Below, piece after piece: positions 5,526 through 8,741 of a stretch of DNA of 8,741 bases. Source of the DNA: CALNBC01 sp050945915 (lineage in GTDB: Bacteria > Bacillota > Clostridia > Christensenellales > CALWSW01); assembly GCA_050945915.1 (NCBI GenBank), contig JBMNTV010000068.1:1-8741 (forward strand), written 5' to 3'. Each line of letters starts with the position of its first letter. Position 1 is the first letter of the stretch. The position numbers were made by a program, and so were the translations under genes. The notes beneath the pieces were generated by a model. It was not told where the DNA came from, ran no database searches, and saw nothing but the letters and a program-made list of their open reading frames with translations.

Positions 5526-6386
5526 ATGGAAATAGCCTTTCGTGTGGAAGATTTGTGTTTCAAGTATCCATCCTCCAAAGAGGATACCATCAAGGGAATC
5601 ACCTTTGATGTGCTGGAGGGCGAGATTTTTGGGCTGCTGGGCCCTTCGGGGGCGGGGAAATCCACCACCCAGAAAATACTGATCAAGCTGCTGGAGGATT
5701 ATACGGGAAGCATCGAGTATTTCGGCAAAAACCTGAAGTCCATGGGCAACTCCTTTTACGAGGAGATTGGCGTCGGGTTTGAGATGCCGGTGCATTTCTC
5801 CAAATTAACCGCTCTGGAAAACATGCGGTATTTTTCCGGGTTTTATAAAAGGACTGCGGATATTCAGGAACTGATGGAACGGGTGGGCCTTTGGGAGCAC
5901 CGCGATGTCCGGGTGGGCGAATACTCCAAAGGAATGAAGGTGCGTCTGAACTTTGTGCGCGCCCTGCTCAACAATCCCCGGGTTCTGTTTCTGGACGAGG
6001 TGACAAATGGGCTGGACCCGAAAAATGCCCGCATCGTCAAGGAAATGATCGCCGAATACCGGGCAAAAGGCGGCACGGTCTTCCTGACGACACATTTGAT
6101 GAATGACGTGGAGCAGCTCTGTGATCGGATCGCCTTTTGCGTAAACGGCAGGCTGGTGGAGATTTCCACCCCCAGAGATCTGAAATTGAAATACGGCAAG
6201 CGGGAAGTCAAAGTTGAATACAGGGAAAACGGAAACACCGCCAGCGCCATTTATCCCCTGGATGGCATCGGGTTTAACGATGATTTTCAAAAACTTCTGA
6301 AATCCAAAACGATCGAGACCATTCACAGCGGAGAAACCTCCATGGAGGAAATCTTCATCATCGTGACGGGAGTTGATCTGAAATGA
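5526..6386 (+). CDS. ABC transporter ATP-binding protein (drug/lipophile export type)
   Basis: A 286-residue cytoplasmic ATPase that would power the two membrane proteins encoded next. Walker A is GPSGAGKST (39-47), the signature motif is the variant YSKGM (133-137), Walker B is VLFLDE (153-158), the D-loop is NGLD (161-164) and the H-loop is H190 in FLTTHLM. Two deviations are visible: the Q-loop position reads IGVGFE (81-86), with Glu where Gln is usual, and Walker B is followed by V instead of the usual P (DEVTNGLDP). The C-terminal 70 residues form the accessory domain typical of DrrA-like exporters. The start at 5526 is firm, with AGAAGGAGA ending 5 nt upstream. It overlaps the first permease gene by ATGA. 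The resemblance to fluoroquinolone-export or DrrA-type ATPases is by recall; the substrate is unknown. Confidence 0.93.
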   Translation: MEIAFRVEDLCFKYPSSKEDTIKGITFDVLEGEIFGLLGPSGAGKSTTQKILIKLLEDYTGSIEYFGKNLKSMGNSFYEEIGVGFEMPVHFSKLTALENMRYFSGFYKRTADIQELMERVGLWEHRDVRVGEYSKGMKVRLNFVRALLNNPRVLFLDEVTNGLDPKNARIVKEMIAEYRAKGGTVFLTTHLMNDVEQLCDRIAFCVNGRLVEISTPRDLKLKYGKREVKVEYRENGNTASAIYPLDGIGFNDDFQKLLKSKTIETIHSGETSMEEIFIIVTGVDLK

Positions 6387-7102
6387 GCAGCCTTTGGAAG
6401 TTGATTGCAGGTGAGCTAAAACGGCTGGTAAGGTATCGCATACTTCCTGTCAGTCTGGTAACCGCGGCAATCTGGATTTTGCTGTTTTTTCTCCTCTCGA
6501 AGGACGAAGCGCGCGAACTGGCGCCGCTGTTGATCTTTATCGATGTATCTGCGATGTCGATCCTTTTGCTGGGCGCTTCCCATCATCTGGAAAAGCAGGA
6601 AGGCACCGTTCGAACCATGATGGTCATGCCGGTATCCCTCGGGCAGATGCTTGCAGCCAAAACCATCGCTTCCCTGACGCTGGCCCTTGAATCCGCTGTT
6701 GTTACGTCTGCTGCCCTTTTTTGGATCCACGGGGTTACGTTGAACTACGCTGCGCTTTTGCTGTTCGTCGCCATAGCAGGTGTAGCCCATGCGGCAATCG
6801 GGTTTGCCCTTTCCCTTCGAAGCAGGGACTTTACATCCATGCTCGGCCTGCTGATCAGCTATATGTTCCTGTTTACCATACCTTCGGTTCTGTTCAGCTT
6901 TGGCGTGATCGACGCGAAATACGAGGGGCTGCTCATGATTTCCCCGTCCCATTCCGCAAACCATTTGATCGCTTCCGCGGTGACCGGCGAGTTTGAAGTC
7001 GGGATGACAATTGCAGCGTGCCTGTATTTGACAGGTCTGGCCGCAGCGCTTTTCCGTTTCGTCGTGCTTCCCAGATTCAAGAACAATGCGGCAAGGGGGT
7101 AA
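6383..7102 (+). CDS. ABC-2-type permease, first subunit
   Basis: A 239-residue integral membrane protein with about six hydrophobic segments, near residues 20-38, 47-65, 94-116, 122-144, 151-173 and 206-226. A short basic N-terminus precedes the first. The cytoplasmic stretch HHLEKQEGTVRTMMVMPVS (67-85) after the second segment is the E-x-GT coupling motif usual in ABC-2 exporters. It carries no ATPase domain and no signal peptide. Translation is coupled to the ATPase gene through a 4-base ATGA overlap. It probably forms a heterodimeric channel with the next gene product. Part of a fluoroquinolone-export-like or DrrB-like system; substrate unknown. Confidence 0.88.
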   Translation: MSSLWKLIAGELKRLVRYRILPVSLVTAAIWILLFFLLSKDEARELAPLLIFIDVSAMSILLLGASHHLEKQEGTVRTMMVMPVSLGQMLAAKTIASLTLALESAVVTSAALFWIHGVTLNYAALLLFVAIAGVAHAAIGFALSLRSRDFTSMLGLLISYMFLFTIPSVLFSFGVIDAKYEGLLMISPSHSANHLIASAVTGEFEVGMTIAACLYLTGLAAALFRFVVLPRFKNNAARG

Positions 7103-7106
7103 TGTT

Positions 7107-7895
7107 ATGAGCAAGTATCTGTCATTATGGAAGTACGAGGCAAGAACCATTCTTCGGGATCCCATCAACCTCTACTTGTGTTTGGTGCCCATTGTCGTGT
7201 TGCTCCTGTCCTCCTTTGTGTTTCCCATCATCTTCGAATCCGTTGATATGCCGGACGCCACGCTGAAGGTGGTGATGCTCCTTATGCTTATTGTCATCCT
7301 TGCAATTGGGTCGTTTTTTCTCGCTGCGATGTCTACGTTCCTGCTGCTGGAGCAGAAGGATGAGCACACCTTGCATGCGATTGCCATAACCCCCGTCGGG
7401 GCTTTTGGCTATTTGAAATTCAAGATGGCGTACATCTACTTGATGTCCGTGATCGGGATCATCGTGATACTCCTGGGGACAAAGCTGATTGCCGGCGACA
7501 AATATGCGGTGGAGGGCGTGTCGCTGTTTGACAATATCGGCATATTTCATATCGTTTCCTTTGCTTTGGTCAACGGGCTCTTCAATCCGGCGCTGGGATT
7601 GCTGCAGGGCGCTTTTGCCAAAAACAAGGTGGAGGGCTTTGCCTATATCAAGGGAACTGGCATTTTGGCATTCATCCCCGCCTTGATGGTACTGGAGACT
7701 TTCCAAGGGGGCATGCAATATGTGCTGGGCGTGTTTCCAAATTTCTGGCCCATCAGGGGCCTGCTTCTTCAGCTGATGCCCATCGAAAACAGCGCCAATC
7801 TGAGCTATTGGGGATACCTTCTGATCGGTGGCGTGTATCATGTGATGTTACTCGTTGCCGCATTCAGGCTTTATCTGAAAAAGGCGCAGTATTAG
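7107..7895 (+). CDS. ABC-2-type permease, second subunit
   Basis: A 262-residue membrane protein with about six hydrophobic segments (near 22-43, 52-80, 109-129, 144-170, 183-199 and 236-256). After the second is LLLEQKDEHTLHAIAITPVG (79-98), the same E-x-T-TP coupling motif placement as in its partner. The N-terminus SLWKYEARTILRDPINLYL (6-24) is of the ABC-2 amphipathic-helix type and resembles permeases annotated as fluoroquinolone export subunits. The ATG at 7107 is chosen because AAGGGGGT (7093-7100) is 6 nt upstream; ATG 7086 lies inside the preceding gene and lacks a site. The gap to the first permease is 4 bp. It is the last gene of the operon; no strong plus-strand terminator follows. 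Confidence 0.88.
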   Translation: MSKYLSLWKYEARTILRDPINLYLCLVPIVVLLLSSFVFPIIFESVDMPDATLKVVMLLMLIVILAIGSFFLAAMSTFLLLEQKDEHTLHAIAITPVGAFGYLKFKMAYIYLMSVIGIIVILLGTKLIAGDKYAVEGVSLFDNIGIFHIVSFALVNGLFNPALGLLQGAFAKNKVEGFAYIKGTGILAFIPALMVLETFQGGMQYVLGVFPNFWPIRGLLLQLMPIENSANLSYWGYLLIGGVYHVMLLVAAFRLYLKKAQY

Positions 7896-7906
7896 CTGAC
7901 GGCGGG

Positions 7907-7924
7907 TCGGGATGTCGATTCCGA
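7907..7924 (+). terminator. Weak hairpin after the ABC operon
   Basis: TCGGGAT (7907-7913) pairs with ATTCCGA (7918-7924), one G-U pair, around a 4-nt loop. It starts 12 nt after the last permease stop, where a terminator is expected. No T-tract follows, so intrinsic termination is doubtful; it could protect the 3' end. Confidence 0.25.
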
Positions 7925-8064
7925 AGGAGCTATCTTTCGCGCGACGGCGGAAAAAACGTGTGCGCAGTGCTCTGCGGCAATTCAATGGAGCAAGGCAGCA
8001 TCCGCACGAATACCGCAGCCGGATTCAAAGCCTGTTTGCATGCGCCACCGCTTGTCGCCAGCAT

Positions 8065-8104
8065 AAAAAAGTGTGGCCCCGTTCTTGAGCGAACGGGGCC
8101 ATGT
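8065..8104 (-). terminator. Strong intrinsic terminator of the DUF2200 gene
   Basis: GGCCCCGTTC (8075-8084) pairs perfectly with GAACGGGGCC (8091-8100) over a 6-nt loop, extendable outward by an A-T and G-U pairs. On the minus strand the stem is followed by CACAC and then six Ts (complement of 8065-8070). It lies about 50 nt after the DUF2200 stop. On the plus strand the A-run precedes it and no T-tract follows, so it acts mainly on the minus strand, though it may also block read-through from the ABC operon. Confidence 0.85.
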
Positions 8105-8154
8105 GTATGCGTTCATCTGTGGTTGCCGGAATGACTCCGGCACGGGTTTCACCG

Positions 8155-8514
8155 CTATCGGCCGCCCTTTCGCAACACCTTCTCCATCGGCTTGCCTTTT
8201 GCCAGCTCGTCCACCAACTTGTCCAGCCAGCGGATCTTCTGCATGAGGGGATCTTCGATTTCCTCGACGCGGATACCACAGATGACCCCGGTGATTTTGG
8301 AAGCGTTCGGGTTGATTTGGGGGGCGTATGCAAAGAAGGTCTCAAAGTCCACTTCTTTGTCAAACTGGGACTGCAACCCCTGTTCATCGTAGCCAGTCAG
8401 CCATTGAATGACGGTATCGACTTCCCCTTTTGTGCGCCCTTTGCGCTCCGCTTTTTGAACACACAGGGGATAGACTCTGGCGAAACTCATTTTGAATACG
8501 CGTTCGTTTTTCAC
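8155..8514 (-). CDS. DUF2200 family protein
   Basis: A 119-residue cytoplasmic protein matching DUF2200 (COG4898) along its whole length. Recognised stretches are the start NERVFKMSFARVYPLCVQK, WLTGYDEQGL, VDFETFFAYAPQINPNAS, ITGVICGIRVEEIEDPLMQ and a C-terminal LDKLVDELAKGKPMEKVLRK. The family is widespread and highly conserved, and its function is not known to me. Translation starts at a GTG (8514-8512), with GGAGG six bases upstream and the conserved N-terminus beginning right there; the longer open frame to 8589 is not conserved family sequence. It lies 84 bp after the histidine kinase gene on the same strand, so it may be transcribed with it. A minus-strand terminator follows. Confidence 0.9.
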   Translation of the reverse strand: MKNERVFKMSFARVYPLCVQKAERKGRTKGEVDTVIQWLTGYDEQGLQSQFDKEVDFETFFAYAPQINPNASKITGVICGIRVEEIEDPLMQKIRWLDKLVDELAKGKPMEKVLRKGGR

Positions 8515-8556
8515 GTTTTTCCTCCATGGACTTCGTACTTCTTCTGCAAACGGCAT

Positions 8557-8572
8557 TCCGGTTGACACCGGA
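8557..8572. other. Small hairpin between kinase and DUF2200 genes
   Basis: TCCGGT (8557-8562) pairs with ACCGGA (8567-8572) around a TGAC tetraloop. No T-tract follows on the minus strand, so it is probably not a full terminator for the kinase transcript. I found no convincing promoter for DUF2200 in the 84-bp gap. Confidence 0.3.
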
Positions 8573-8598
8573 GTTATCTTTCTGAACACCTTGGACCA

Positions 8599-8741
8599 TC
8601 AACTGCTCTGATGGCTGCGTGGAAAAGTGACTGTCATCGTCGTACCCTTACCCGGCTTGCTTGAAAGCTGAACCCTGGCATGATGAAGTTCGGCGCCGTG
8701 CTTGACGATGGACAGCCCCAGCCCGGTTCCGCCGGTTTCCC
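8599..8741 (-). CDS. Sensor histidine kinase, C-terminal fragment (PhoR-like)
   Basis: The gene enters from beyond the right edge of the window; only the last 46 codons and the TGA stop (8601-8599) are present. The fragment starts ETGGTGLGLSIVKHGAELHH, which is the G2 ATP-lid box of the HATPase_c domain. It ends with the closing strand of that domain, KPGKGTTMTVTFPRS. GGTGLGLSIVKH followed by a G-x-GTT-x-T-x-x-P ending is standard for class I membrane histidine kinases such as PhoR, which phosphorylate a partner response regulator. The sensor, HAMP and phosphoacceptor regions lie outside the window, so the signal sensed cannot be given. The response regulator gene is presumably upstream of it, off-window. 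Confidence 0.9.
   Translation of the reverse strand, partial: ETGGTGLGLSIVKHGAELHHARVQLSSKPGKGTTMTVTFPRSHQSS

Noticed and set aside
8101..8565. 154-residue plus-strand frame opposite DUF2200
   Set aside because: It is antisense to a strongly conserved family protein and starts at the edge of a terminator stem.

Overview
The window looks like chromosomal DNA of a moderately GC-rich anaerobic Bacillota (Clostridia-type) bacterium. The evidence is strong purine-rich ribosome binding sites, consensus sigma-A promoters (TTGACA-17-TATGAT), compact operons, a DUF2200 protein, a PhoR-like kinase tail, and the radical SAM/DUF4130 pair in separate genes as is usual in Firmicutes. No species assignment is possible from sequence alone. 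I see no rRNA, tRNA, CRISPR array, insertion sequence or prophage structural gene.

Layout. (1) 1-110: the end of an upstream transcription unit, with a good intrinsic terminator at 59-97. (2) 291-1337: a single plus-strand acetamidase/formamidase gene with its own promoter; the 9-mer CTGCACAAA occurs three times in its upstream region. (3) 1338-1752: a non-coding zone between convergent transcription units, containing a hairpin that could stop transcription from both sides. (4) 4437 down to 1753, minus strand: a tight three-gene operon. It encodes an XRE-HTH repressor with a LexA-type S24 self-cleaving peptidase domain, a radical SAM protein with a C-terminal helix-hairpin-helix (putative DNA repair/modification, TIGR03916-like), and a DUF4130 (TIGR03915-like) protein. 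The last two genes overlap by 22 bp. The promoter has a perfect inverted repeat filling its -35/-10 spacer. (5) 4607-7895, plus strand: a divergently transcribed TetR regulator, ABC ATPase and two ABC-2-type permeases. This operon has a near-consensus promoter, two tandem 16-bp operator-like palindromes and a long leader with a GC-rich hairpin. (6) 8741 down to about 8065, minus strand: the last 46 codons of a sensor histidine kinase, then a DUF2200 gene with a strong intrinsic terminator.

How the genes may work together. The best candidate for an under-described system is the minus-strand operon in (4). A repressor with an intact Ala-Gly cleavage site and Ser/Lys dyad (S117/K154, cut site A84-G85) sits 13 bp upstream of two proteins that comparative genomics links to DNA metabolism. 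This suggests a DNA-damage-inducible repair cassette under its own LexA-like switch rather than the host LexA; no GAAC-N4-GTTC SOS box is visible. In other bacteria the DUF4130 and radical SAM families associate with UdgX-type uracil-DNA glycosylases, but none is encoded here. The TetR-ABC operon resembles a drug or lipophile exporter of the DrrAB/fluoroquinolone-export type, probably autoregulated through the tandem palindromes. The amidase, kinase and DUF2200 genes appear to be independent units.
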